DNA of 64,000 nucleotides, taken from assembly GCA_004356105.1 (NCBI GenBank), contig SMYC01000180.1, forward strand, positions 1-64,000, given 5' to 3'. The DNA comes from Acidobacteriota bacterium (GTDB lineage Bacteria > Acidobacteriota > Vicinamibacteria > Marinacidobacterales > SMYC01). Shown here one piece after another: positions 30,107 to 38,852 of this stretch. The position numbers and the translations under genes were made by a program. A model generated the notes under the pieces. That model worked only from the letters and a program-made list of their open reading frames with translations, was not told the DNA's origin and made no database searches. Within the stretch, counting starts at the first letter, position 1; each line of letters begins with the position of its first letter.

Positions 30107-30212
30107 GCTCAGTATTCAGCATCCAGCATTCAGGACCGCATTTCGGGATGAGGCTCTCAGGGTTACGGGAATGCGCTCGAATGAGAGGACCTGAATGCTG
30201 AATGCTGTTCTT
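30107..30212. repeat. ATTCAGCATTCAG-type inverted repeat element
   Basis: Left arm cagtattcagcatccagcattcaggacc, right arm ggacctgaatgctgaatgctg. Confidence 0.7.
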
Positions 30213-30574
30213 GTGGTAGAGTTTAGGTGAAGCGCCCTACTGATTGTGGTGCTTAACTGTTTTGTTGTTTTTCTCGGAGGGTTCGTTCCCTCCCGATATT
30301 GAAAAAGGAGGCTGCGCCTAAGAAAGGCCGGCTCGATGGGAATCGCAAGGGGCTTTCCCTGCGCAGGGACGTTTGGCATCGCTTTCGGCGAGTTGTGGCA
30401 ATCGTGTCGCCACGTCCCCTAAGGACTTTTGTTGGTTTGGCAGTAACGCTTTCGTTGTTTTCGGATAAAGACGAGACATCGATCGAGGCGCATTGAGGGT
30501 CTCGAGCACGTGTAGTCCGCAGAAGCTCCGTCCCTAGCCGCCCTCTCTTCGGCATGCCTCACCGAGGCTCACTC

Positions 30575-32083
30575 ATGCCGGACAAAGAAATGATCATCAG
30601 CCACAGCTTGCTCGAGACGCGTCTCGCGATCGTCGAGGATTCCGTGGTTTCAGAGGTCGCTTTCGAGCGCGAACGAAGCCGCGGTGTCGTGGGTAATCTC
30701 TACAAAGGCCGTGTGAACCGCGTGCTTCCCGGTATGCAATCGGCGTTCGTCGATATCGGGCTCGAGCGGGACGGGTTTCTCTATGTTTCGGACGTCATTG
30801 ACGACGAGGACAATCTCACCGAAGAAGAGGAGAGGATCGTCGAGACGGAGCGAGAGATCCGAGCGGCGAAGAAAAGTAGCACCCAGTCTATCGACGAGCT
30901 ATTGAAAGAAGGACAAGAGGTCCTCGTGCAGGTGGCCAAGGAGCCGCTCGGCACCAAGGGCGCCCGGATCACTTCTTACGTGAGCCTTCCTGGGCGGCTT
31001 CTCGTTTACATGCCCACGGTCGAGCACATCGGTGTTTCGCGAAAGATTGAATCAGCCGAAGAGCGCTCCCGCCTTCGCCGTCTCATCCAGGAGACCAAAA
31101 AGCGCCCTGGCGGTTATATTGTTCGCACCGCGGCGGAGGGGAAGGACGATGAAGCCATCGTCGCCGACCTCACTTATCTCGAGAACAAATGGGTCGAGAT
31201 CGTGGAGAAGTCCGAGCACGTCAAGGCCCCCGCACTCATCCACAAAGACTTGGGCCTCGTGTTCAAGTACATCCGCGATGTTTTATCCCCGGAGTTCTCT
31301 GCTATTCGTATCAACTCGGAGGAGCTCTTCGATCAGGTGTTGAACTACGTGCGTCAAATTCAGCCGCAGATCCTGCATCGGGTGAAGTACTACTCGAAGA
31401 ATTACCCCATCTTCGACGAGTATGGCGTGCAGTCCGAGATCGACAAAGCTCTACGCAGCAAGGTTTGGCTGAAATCCGGCGGCTACATCGTGATCAACCA
31501 GACAGAGGCGCTCGTGGCCATCGACGTCAATACCGGTCGCTATACCGGGGACCGCCGGCTCGAAGACACGATCACGCGCATCAATCTCGAAGCGCTCGAA
31601 GAGATCGTTCACCAGGTGCGGCTCAGGGATTTGGGCGGCATTATCGTGATCGATTTTATCGACATGGAGGAGCGAAGAAACCAGAACAAGGTTTACGCGG
31701 CTCTCGAACACGCGTTAAAAAAAGATCGATCGCCCACCAAAAGTATCCAGATCAACGAGTTCGGGCTCATCGTGCTCACACGCAAACGTGTCAAGCGCTC
31801 GCTCGAGCGTGTCTTGTGCCGGCCCTGTCCCTCCTGTCAGGGAAGCAGCTGGATCAAGTCACCTACCACCCTGGCTTACGAAATCGTGGATCAGGTCCGC
31901 AAGGACTTGGTCGAATATTCCAAAGGGCTCACGCTACGGGTGCACCCCGAGCTGGCGCGAGCTTTGCGCGGCAAAGATGCGCCGGCCATGGAAGAGCTCA
32001 AATCGATTCTACATAACGACGTCGACCTCCGCTCTGATCACAACCTGTATCAGGAGCAGTACGAGCTCGTCGCCAGGAAATAG
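30575..32083 (+). CDS. rng: Ribonuclease G/E family protein
   Basis: MQSAFVDIGLERDGFLYVSDVI, ALVAIDVNTGRYTGDRRLEDTITRINLEA, GGIIVIDFIDMEE, CRPCPSCQGSSWIKSPTT. Confidence 0.95.
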   Translation: MPDKEMIISHSLLETRLAIVEDSVVSEVAFERERSRGVVGNLYKGRVNRVLPGMQSAFVDIGLERDGFLYVSDVIDDEDNLTEEEERIVETEREIRAAKKSSTQSIDELLKEGQEVLVQVAKEPLGTKGARITSYVSLPGRLLVYMPTVEHIGVSRKIESAEERSRLRRLIQETKKRPGGYIVRTAAEGKDDEAIVADLTYLENKWVEIVEKSEHVKAPALIHKDLGLVFKYIRDVLSPEFSAIRINSEELFDQVLNYVRQIQPQILHRVKYYSKNYPIFDEYGVQSEIDKALRSKVWLKSGGYIVINQTEALVAIDVNTGRYTGDRRLEDTITRINLEALEEIVHQVRLRDLGGIIVIDFIDMEERRNQNKVYAALEHALKKDRSPTKSIQINEFGLIVLTRKRVKRSLERVLCRPCPSCQGSSWIKSPTTLAYEIVDQVRKDLVEYSKGLTLRVHPELARALRGKDAPAMEELKSILHNDVDLRSDHNLYQEQYELVARK

Positions 32084-32108
32084 GCCCTAATTCTGCGGGC
32101 CTTTACCG

Positions 32109-33002
32109 GTGGACAAAGGACAGCACATCCTCGTCATTCGTGCGGGCGCGCTAGGCGATACGATTCTCACGTTTCCCGCGATTGCGGCCCTGGTGGCTCC
32201 GGGCAACCGTGTCGAGCTCCTCGGGACGCTCCCTTACACCGAGCTCGCGAAAACGCCTGGCTTGGCTCACGACGTGCACTCGATCGACCGCGCTCGCTTC
32301 CGTGCATTTTTCGACGAACGCGCCGAGGATACTGAGCTCCTCGCCTTTCTCGAAGCTTTCGACTTGATCGTTGCCTGGGCGCGCCTTCCGCTGCTCGGGG
32401 TGAAAGCCGACCGGCTGCAGCTCCGTTACGTCGAGACGTCGCCGAATCCACCCGAATCCGTGCACGCGAGCGACCATCTGATGGCATCCGTGCGGGCGCT
32501 CGGGTTTCGAGCACCGGTTGCGCCGCCCGAGCTTCGCTTCGGCGACCCTGGTCCGCTCCTTGACCGTTATGGCCTTAGGCCGGCAAGTTTTGTTGCTATC
32601 CATCCTTCGAGCGGCAGTCCGAAAAAGAACTGGCCGCCTCATTGGTTCGCTGAGTTTGCGCGTTGCGCTACCGCTGCGGGACAGGATCTGCTCTGGATCC
32701 AGGGCGAAGCTGACCATGGCGTCGTCTCGAGACTTTCGCGTGCCGTGCCGGGGCCGGTCGCGGCAGAGCTTCCGCTGCGCGATCTCGCCACCCTTCTCGC
32801 TTCTTCGGCCGCCTTCATCGGCAACGATTCGGGCGTCAGTCACCTAGCGGCGGCGGCCGGCGCCCCTACGTTGGCACTGTTCCTTTCCACCGACCCGCGA
32901 CAGTGGGCGCCCCGAGGGCGTTCGGTGCGCGTTGTGGAAGCGGGGGCTTCTCCGGAGGCAGTGTGGGGATTTACACTCGTGCTCAAAAAGAGCCCTTACT
33001 AG
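32109..33002 (+). CDS. Glycosyltransferase family 9 (heptosyltransferase-like)
   Basis: ILVIRAGALGDTILTFPAIAAL, FVAIHPSSGSPKKNWPPHWFAE, FIGNDSGVSHLAAAAGAPTLALF. Confidence 0.92.
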   Translation: MDKGQHILVIRAGALGDTILTFPAIAALVAPGNRVELLGTLPYTELAKTPGLAHDVHSIDRARFRAFFDERAEDTELLAFLEAFDLIVAWARLPLLGVKADRLQLRYVETSPNPPESVHASDHLMASVRALGFRAPVAPPELRFGDPGPLLDRYGLRPASFVAIHPSSGSPKKNWPPHWFAEFARCATAAGQDLLWIQGEADHGVVSRLSRAVPGPVAAELPLRDLATLLASSAAFIGNDSGVSHLAAAAGAPTLALFLSTDPRQWAPRGRSVRVVEAGASPEAVWGFTLVLKKSPY

Positions 33003-33287
33003 TGTAGAATCAACGCTTAACGGACTAGAGGGGGATCCCCCCCGAGTCCTCGTAGGGAAATTCCTACACGACGGACCTATGAAACCATGCGCAATGCAAT
33101 GCCGGGGCTAGTCGCACCTATAAACGCCACAACCCCTAGTGGTTGCCAGCGGGAACCCCCTCGATTGTGTAGTCCGTCAAAACCTATACTTAGGCACACT
33201 TCTTGCTAGTAAACGCGTTACATCAACTAAAACAATAACTCTGACGGGACCTGAAAATGCCGGGTCTCAACAAAGGAGTCAACGAAA

Positions 33288-33629
33288 ATGGCGACGATGG
33301 CATTGCTGGACAAGCAGGAATTCGGGATCGGCATTTACCGTGGTTCAGAGCGCGTAGGCAAGATTCGCTTCCATATCGGCATTCGTGCCGCCGAAGGCGA
33401 AGTCACGTACTCTGCCGCCGACCAAGAGCTCCGAAAGTCTATTCGGACACTCTTGGGCAGGAAGCGAAGCTGGCGGTGGCAGGATTTGACGCGCAAGCTC
33501 ATTGACAACCTCTCGCTGTCCACGGGAGGACGCTTTGTGCTGCGGTTTGGTACGACGCCCTCTGACGAGGGACGTGGTGCCGGCGAGCACGGCCTGCGTA
33601 GAGCGATCAATCGCGCTGTCAATGAATAG
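33288..33629 (+). CDS. Conserved-looking hypothetical protein, 113 aa
   Basis: ORF preceded by aaaggagtcaacgaaa and followed by a strong terminator hairpin. Confidence 0.6.
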   Translation: MATMALLDKQEFGIGIYRGSERVGKIRFHIGIRAAEGEVTYSAADQELRKSIRTLLGRKRSWRWQDLTRKLIDNLSLSTGGRFVLRFGTTPSDEGRGAGEHGLRRAINRAVNE

Positions 33630-33668
33630 TTTTTCCCCACAATAAGAGAACTACCCGCCCCTTAGAAG

Positions 33669-33714
33669 CCCTCGGTGCTGGCCCCCGCCCGCCAGCATCG
33701 GGGGTTTCGTTTAT
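33669..33714 (+). terminator. Rho-independent terminator downstream of 33288-33629
   Basis: ccctcggtgctggc / gccagcatcggggg stem followed by tttcgttt. Confidence 0.75.
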
Positions 33715-33887
33715 GTACTACTAATTTAGGAGTCGTGAAGACCATAACTCAGTACGACAAGAACGCAGAGGAAAGTCTCTAATCTAACCTCTGCGGTGAG
33801 ATTTTTGGTTGCGGCCGCAGGCCAGGCCGCGCTAAGTTGAGCGCCCAGGTAGCCGGTAGCGGATAGCAGCCCGAATTACGGACCTGG

Positions 33888-34637
33888 CTACCGTCCTAAG
33901 GCCAATCGGTCCGCCAACGGGGCGGGGAGACCGGCGGCGCGGATTTTTTGTTGGGTTTTTTCGTAGGGGTAGTTGACGCGGTAGATGGTCATGGTCATGC
34001 GTTTGTCGTCGAGGACGCCGAAGCTGGCGCGGTTATCGCCGTCGCGGGGCTGTCCGATCGAGCCTGGGTTGATGAGATAGCGCTTTGTTTTGTCGAGCTT
34101 TATTCGGCAGTTGTCGCCGCCATTGGTCACCGGAATGTAGGTCGTTAGCGCTTCGTCGTCGAGTCCGAAGACGACTGGAAAATGGCTGTGACCGAAGAAG
34201 CAGATGGGCGTCTTGAAGTACTGAAACATGTTGAGAGCCTCGATCTCTCCAAAGATGTAGGCGTCTTCGTCGAGCGGCGTTCCATGGGAGATCGAGAGAA
34301 GATCACCCACGGTAACGGGTCCTTTGGGGAGCGCTCGGAGCCACTTGAGGTTCCGTGGGAGCAGCTGATTTTCGGTCCAGCGCGCCGACTCGAGCGCGAC
34401 TTTGTTGAACATGTCGCCGTTATCGATGCCGCTACACACCTTGTCGTGATTGCCTCGGATGATGACCATACGTTTGAGCTTGCGGACTCTGTCGACAATC
34501 GGGTTCGGGTCGGCGCCATAGCCGACGAGGTCGCCGAGGATAACGATGCGGTCGAAGCGTTTGCGGCGCACGCGCTTTAGCACCGCGGTCAGCGCTTCGA
34601 GGTTCGAGTGGATGTCGCTCAGTACGAGATATCTCAT
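33888..34637 (-). CDS. Metallophosphoesterase (YfcE-like)
   Basis: LVLSDIHSNLEAL, ILGDLVGYGADPNP, IRGNHDKV, FFGHSHFP. Confidence 0.92.
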   Translation of the reverse strand: MRYLVLSDIHSNLEALTAVLKRVRRKRFDRIVILGDLVGYGADPNPIVDRVRKLKRMVIIRGNHDKVCSGIDNGDMFNKVALESARWTENQLLPRNLKWLRALPKGPVTVGDLLSISHGTPLDEDAYIFGEIEALNMFQYFKTPICFFGHSHFPVVFGLDDEALTTYIPVTNGGDNCRIKLDKTKRYLINPGSIGQPRDGDNRASFGVLDDKRMTMTIYRVNYPYEKTQQKIRAAGLPAPLADRLALGR

Positions 34638-35143
34638 GAATCACTTCGATAAGGCGCGAGCAGCCGGTATAGGCGTGTCGAATTCTGTTCGATAGATTGA
34701 CCTTCGAGATCCAAGCGCAGGTTTGCCAAACGGTAATACGCTTTTCTCTGTTCTGCAAGGACGCGCGCTTCCTCGGGGTTTTTCCACAGCGGGCGGCGGT
34801 CGCCCCTCACCCGCGCGAGCAGCTCGTCGGTAGGTACGTCGAGCCAGATCGAAATGCCCGCTTCCATCATGACGCGTCGGTTCTCCTCGATCGTAAACGC
34901 ACCTCCACCGCTAGCGAGCACGCCCTTCGATTGTTGCTCGAGCGTTCTCAGCAATGCCTTCGTCTCACGCTTGCGGAAACTCTCTTCTCCTTCGGTCTCG
35001 AAAATAATCGGGATGCTCGCACCCGCTTCTTGTTCGACCGCACGGTCCAAATCGAAAAAAGGAAGCGACAACTGCGTGGCTACCGCCTTTCCCAGCGTCG
35101 TCTTACCGGCGCACATGAAGCCTACTAGGAAGAACCACGTCAT
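34634..35143 (-). CDS. aroK: Shikimate kinase
   Basis: FLVGFMCAGKTTLGKAVA P-loop, DLDRAVEQEAG, ASGGGAF. Confidence 0.92.
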   Translation of the reverse strand: MTWFFLVGFMCAGKTTLGKAVATQLSLPFFDLDRAVEQEAGASIPIIFETEGEESFRKRETKALLRTLEQQSKGVLASGGGAFTIEENRRVMMEAGISIWLDVPTDELLARVRGDRRPLWKNPEEARVLAEQRKAYYRLANLRLDLEGQSIEQNSTRLYRLLAPYRSDS

Positions 35144-35150
35144 TGGCTGT

Positions 35151-36434
35151 CTACCCTGCCAAATAGTCGAGAGTCTCCCAGAAGCCTGGATAGGAGATCT
35201 TTACTTGATCCAGATGATCAATTGTACAGTCTCCGTCCACTCCAAGTGAAGCGATAGCCCAAGCCATCACCATGCGGTGGTCGCCGTAGGTTCGGAGAGT
35301 CGCCGGGGAGAGTTGACGGCCACCTTTTACGACAAAACCGTCCGGGGTCGTGGCTACGTCGGCCCCGAGGGCGCCCAAGCCTTCTACAATGGCAGCGAGG
35401 CGATCGCTCTCCTTCACACGGAGCTCCGAAGCACCCTCCACCCGCGTCGTTCCGTCCGCGAAGGCCGCCGCAACCGCGAGTATGGGCACTTCGTCGATCA
35501 TCGCTGGAAGCTTATCCGCTCGAACAACCGCCCCGTGGAGCTCGCGACCCCGCACGTGAATATTACCGATCGGTTCTTCGCCGTCATGCGTTTCGTGAGG
35601 CTCGACCTGAATATCCGCACCCATGTCGAGGAGCACGTCTAGCAGCGCGGCTCGAGTCGGGTTCAATCCAACATTCTCGACGACGAGATCGGAATCGGGC
35701 AGAAACGCCGCCGCGGTCAAGAAAAACGCTGCAGAAGAAAAATCTCCGGGAACGCGAAAATGCCCCGCGCTCAGGCGCGCGACACGGCGCAAGGACACGA
35801 CGCCATCTTCGATGACCGGTTCCGCGCCGAACCCACAGAGAGCGATTTCCGTGTGGTCTCTCGATGGGAACGTTTCTCGCACGCGCGTTGTGCCTGTCGC
35901 GCGGAGTCCGGCAAGCAGGAGTGCCGTCTTCACTTGCGCGCTCGGAATGGGTAGCTCGTAATCGATGCCGTGGAGCTCGCGACCGCCGTGAATCGTGAGC
36001 GGGAGCCGGCCGCCGGAAGTTTCAATGGAGGCCCCCATTGCTGCTAGCGGCTTCACGACGCGATCGATGGGCCGCTGTGACAGGCTTTCGTCGCCGATAA
36101 TCCGGGATTCGAATGGCTGCGGTGCGAGATAGCCGCACGCCATGCGCGCGGTGGAGCCCGAATTTCCCGCGTCGAGGTCCTGCTCGGGTGCTCGCAGCCC
36201 GTCGAGGCCGACACCTTCGATCTCGAGGGTGGCGTCCTGCTGCTCTGCCTCTACGCCTAGCGAGCGAACGAGATCGACGGTGCGGCCACAATCGGCGCCT
36301 GGTGGGAAACCTTCGATGCGCGTGCGCCCGTCGGCGATAGCACCCAAGAGCACGAGCCGGTGACCAATCGATTTGTCCCCAGGTGGTGCGAAGTGACCCC
36401 GCAGCCGAACCCTCGAATGGGGTGACATTGACAA
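35151..36434 (-). CDS. aroA: 3-phosphoshikimate 1-carboxyvinyltransferase
   Basis: PPGDKSIGHRLVLLGAIADG, DAGNSGSTARMACGYLA, LRVKESDRLAAIVEGLGALGADV, YGDHRMVMAWAIA. Confidence 0.96.
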   Translation of the reverse strand: MSMSPHSRVRLRGHFAPPGDKSIGHRLVLLGAIADGRTRIEGFPPGADCGRTVDLVRSLGVEAEQQDATLEIEGVGLDGLRAPEQDLDAGNSGSTARMACGYLAPQPFESRIIGDESLSQRPIDRVVKPLAAMGASIETSGGRLPLTIHGGRELHGIDYELPIPSAQVKTALLLAGLRATGTTRVRETFPSRDHTEIALCGFGAEPVIEDGVVSLRRVARLSAGHFRVPGDFSSAAFFLTAAAFLPDSDLVVENVGLNPTRAALLDVLLDMGADIQVEPHETHDGEEPIGNIHVRGRELHGAVVRADKLPAMIDEVPILAVAAAFADGTTRVEGASELRVKESDRLAAIVEGLGALGADVATTPDGFVVKGGRQLSPATLRTYGDHRMVMAWAIASLGVDGDCTIDHLDQVKISYPGFWETLDYLAG

Positions 36435-36472
36435 GATGGTAGCACGTAGACTCGGAATCGGGCGAGTGTGGG

Positions 36473-36940
36473 TTGTTTCAACCTGTTGAATCTTGTAGCC
36501 TTGCGGCCGGAGGGATCGTGAAGCCGAAGAGGAGTTGCGTTCAGATCGATATCCAGAGTAGCTTCGAGATGGTCGATTTGGTGCAGGTTGTCTTCGAGTC
36601 GGTCTCGGCGGAAGTCGGCTTCGAAGCCGACGCGTCCCATTGGATGAGCGTCGCGATTCGCGAATCGGTGACCAATGCCGTCCGTCACGGGAACAAGCTC
36701 GACGTGTCCAAACGCGTCATCGTTCGCTTCGAATACGAGGCGAGTGAGCTCAGCGTTACCGTGCAAGACGAGGGCGAAGGCTTTGACCCGGACGAAATTC
36801 CGGACCCGCTCGCGGAAGAGAATTTGCTGCGTGCCAGCGGCCGCGGGATCTTCTTCATGAAGAACTTCATGGATGAGGTCAGCTATCACTTCGAGCCCAA
36901 CCAGGGCACCCGCGTCACGATGATGAAACGCGTCGAATAG
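36473..36940 (+). CDS. RsbW-like ATP-binding anti-sigma regulatory factor (HATPase)
   Basis: IRESVTNAVRHGNK (N box), VQDEGEGFDPDEIPDP, GRGIFFMKNFMDEV; likely GTG start at 36518. Confidence 0.88.
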   Translation: MFQPVESCSLAAGGIVKPKRSCVQIDIQSSFEMVDLVQVVFESVSAEVGFEADASHWMSVAIRESVTNAVRHGNKLDVSKRVIVRFEYEASELSVTVQDEGEGFDPDEIPDPLAEENLLRASGRGIFFMKNFMDEVSYHFEPNQGTRVTMMKRVE

Positions 36941-36952
36941 GCCTCGGCACGT

Positions 36953-37162
36953 AACCTGAAAGCGTTTCGATTCGGGGCCCCTTCGAGCTAGATCAATATT
37001 AGGAAAAGCGTAACGCAAAGGCGCAAAGACGCAAAGGCGCAAAGAAAAAGAAGCAAGAACTGAAAGTGGATGTAAAAGAAAGAGGGAAGAACAGACGGTC
37101 TTGCGCGGTCTCGCAAGACGACTTTGCGACTTTGCGTTACGCTTTTCTTAATATTAATCTGG
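36953..37162. repeat. Complete copy of the modular palindromic repeat
   Basis: gtaacctgaaagcgtttcg...gatcaatattaggaaaagcgtaacgcaaaggcgc / ctttgcgttacgcttttcttaatattaatctggctccgaaacgtgaac: near-perfect inverted arms. Confidence 0.88.
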
Positions 37163-37222
37163 CTCCGAAACGTGAACGGAGCTCGCGATTCTGGCGGGCT
37201 CGCGGCTAGGGGCTAGCGAGAG

Positions 37223-37987
37223 ATGCGAGCACTCTCGGTCGCTGTTGAAGCCGCGCTTGCGGGCGGTGCTGTTCTCGAGTCCTACTACGGCGGTACTTTC
37301 GAGATCTCCTTCAAGGGCGAGCTCGATTTGGTTACTCAAGCTGACCTCGAGTCCGAAGCGACGGTCCTCTCGATCTTGAGCGCGCGCATGCCGGACGCTT
37401 CCATTCTCGCGGAGGAAAGCGGTGGTCCGACCGGCGACGCGCCGAAGCGATTCGTCGTGGATCCGTTGGACGGGACGACGAACTTCGCCCATGCCAATCC
37501 GATGTTCGCCGTCTCGATCGGCTACGAGGAAGATGGTGAAGTGCGCGCCGGCGTCGTCTACGATCCCGTGCACAAGGAGCTCTTTACCGCGGAGAGTGGT
37601 CGCGGCGCCTTTTTGAACGGCGAAAAGCTCGACGTGTCGGCAACGTTACAGATCAAGCACGCGCTTCTCACGACGGGATTTCCGTACGACCTCAAAGATG
37701 ACCTCGAGGGGACCATGCGGCTTTTCAAGAAATTCATGGGCACAGCGCGGGCGATCCGGAGAGGCGGTTCTGCCGCTCTCGATTTGTGCTACGTCGCTGC
37801 CGGACGCTTCGACGGGTTCTGGGAAGAGAAGCTCGGCCCGTGGGACACTGCTGCTGGCGCTTTGTTCGTTCAGGAAGCAGGCGGGCAGGTTACGGGAATG
37901 ACCGGCGGCCCGTTCCATTACTCCCAGAAAACGATCGTGGCGTCGAACGGGCGGCTCCACGATCAGATGCTCGAGATTCTCTCCTAG
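37223..37987 (+). CDS. Inositol monophosphatase family protein
   Basis: DLVTQADLESEATVLSIL, ILAEESGG, VDPLDGTTNFAHANPMFAVSIG, WDTAAGALFVQEAGG. Confidence 0.93.
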   Translation: MRALSVAVEAALAGGAVLESYYGGTFEISFKGELDLVTQADLESEATVLSILSARMPDASILAEESGGPTGDAPKRFVVDPLDGTTNFAHANPMFAVSIGYEEDGEVRAGVVYDPVHKELFTAESGRGAFLNGEKLDVSATLQIKHALLTTGFPYDLKDDLEGTMRLFKKFMGTARAIRRGGSAALDLCYVAAGRFDGFWEEKLGPWDTAAGALFVQEAGGQVTGMTGGPFHYSQKTIVASNGRLHDQMLEILS

Positions 37988-38104
37988 TTACCCTGTCCTA
38001 TCGATAGGACGATCGAGCGGCCATTCCGCGCCGTTTCCCGCGTTCTCGGCTGGCACGTAGCATGCAACAACGATCGTCGCTCGCCGCCAGAAAAGAGGAG
38101 TACG

Positions 38105-38776
38105 ATGATTTATCGACTGGCTGTACTGTTGTGTGTCATCTCCTTTCTTCCGGTCCCTCTCGCGTCGGCGCATTCAGTTGCCTTTCGGCTCGGGCGGTTC
38201 GCGCCTCGAATCGACAGTTCTCTGTGGGCGGAGAACCTCGAGACGTTTACGCTCGCGCGCGGGGATTTCGATGCTTTGGCAGGCGGCGTCGAATTGGCGA
38301 TCGAGCTCAACGAGTATCTCGATCTTGCTTTCGGCGTGGAGTCGAGCTCACGAACCGCGTTCACGTCCTATCGTGATTTCGTGCGTGATGACAGCACCGA
38401 GATCATCCAGGATTTGAGTCTCCGCACGATACCCGTGACCGCCGGTCTGCGCCTGCTCCCGATCGGCAAATCTCATCGCATCTTTCCGTATGTGTCGGGC
38501 GGGGCGGGATTCTATTTCTACGAATACCGAGAAGAGGGGGAGTTCATCGACTTCTCGAACTTCGACATTTTCAACGATACTTTCGTGGATCGCGGTCTGG
38601 CCTATGGTGCCTACCTTGCCGGCGGCGTCGAGGCGCGTGTCAGTCCCATGATCTTCGTCTTCGGGGAGTATCGCCGGCACTGGGCGCGCGGGACGCACGA
38701 GGGCGACTTTCGCGGTTTCGGAAGCTTCGATTTGGCGGCGCATCAAGGCAGCTTCGGGGTCAAGCTGCGTTTCTAG
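38105..38776 (+). CDS. Outer-membrane beta-barrel protein
   Basis: Signal peptide, alternating beta pattern, C-terminal GSFGVKLRF. Confidence 0.75.
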   Translation: MIYRLAVLLCVISFLPVPLASAHSVAFRLGRFAPRIDSSLWAENLETFTLARGDFDALAGGVELAIELNEYLDLAFGVESSSRTAFTSYRDFVRDDSTEIIQDLSLRTIPVTAGLRLLPIGKSHRIFPYVSGGAGFYFYEYREEGEFIDFSNFDIFNDTFVDRGLAYGAYLAGGVEARVSPMIFVFGEYRRHWARGTHEGDFRGFGSFDLAAHQGSFGVKLRF

Positions 38777-38852
38777 CGGACTTGTTATAATGGTGCAAAC
38801 CAAATGGAGAATTCTAGTCAAGCTTAGCCAAGCGCAGTTTGTGGAGAAAGAA

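Noticed and set aside
33745-33812. agaggaaagtct resembling the RNase P RNA motif GAGGAAAGUCC
   Set aside because: The surrounding sequence is a short ccgcagagg-type repeat copy, with no other RNase P RNA features.
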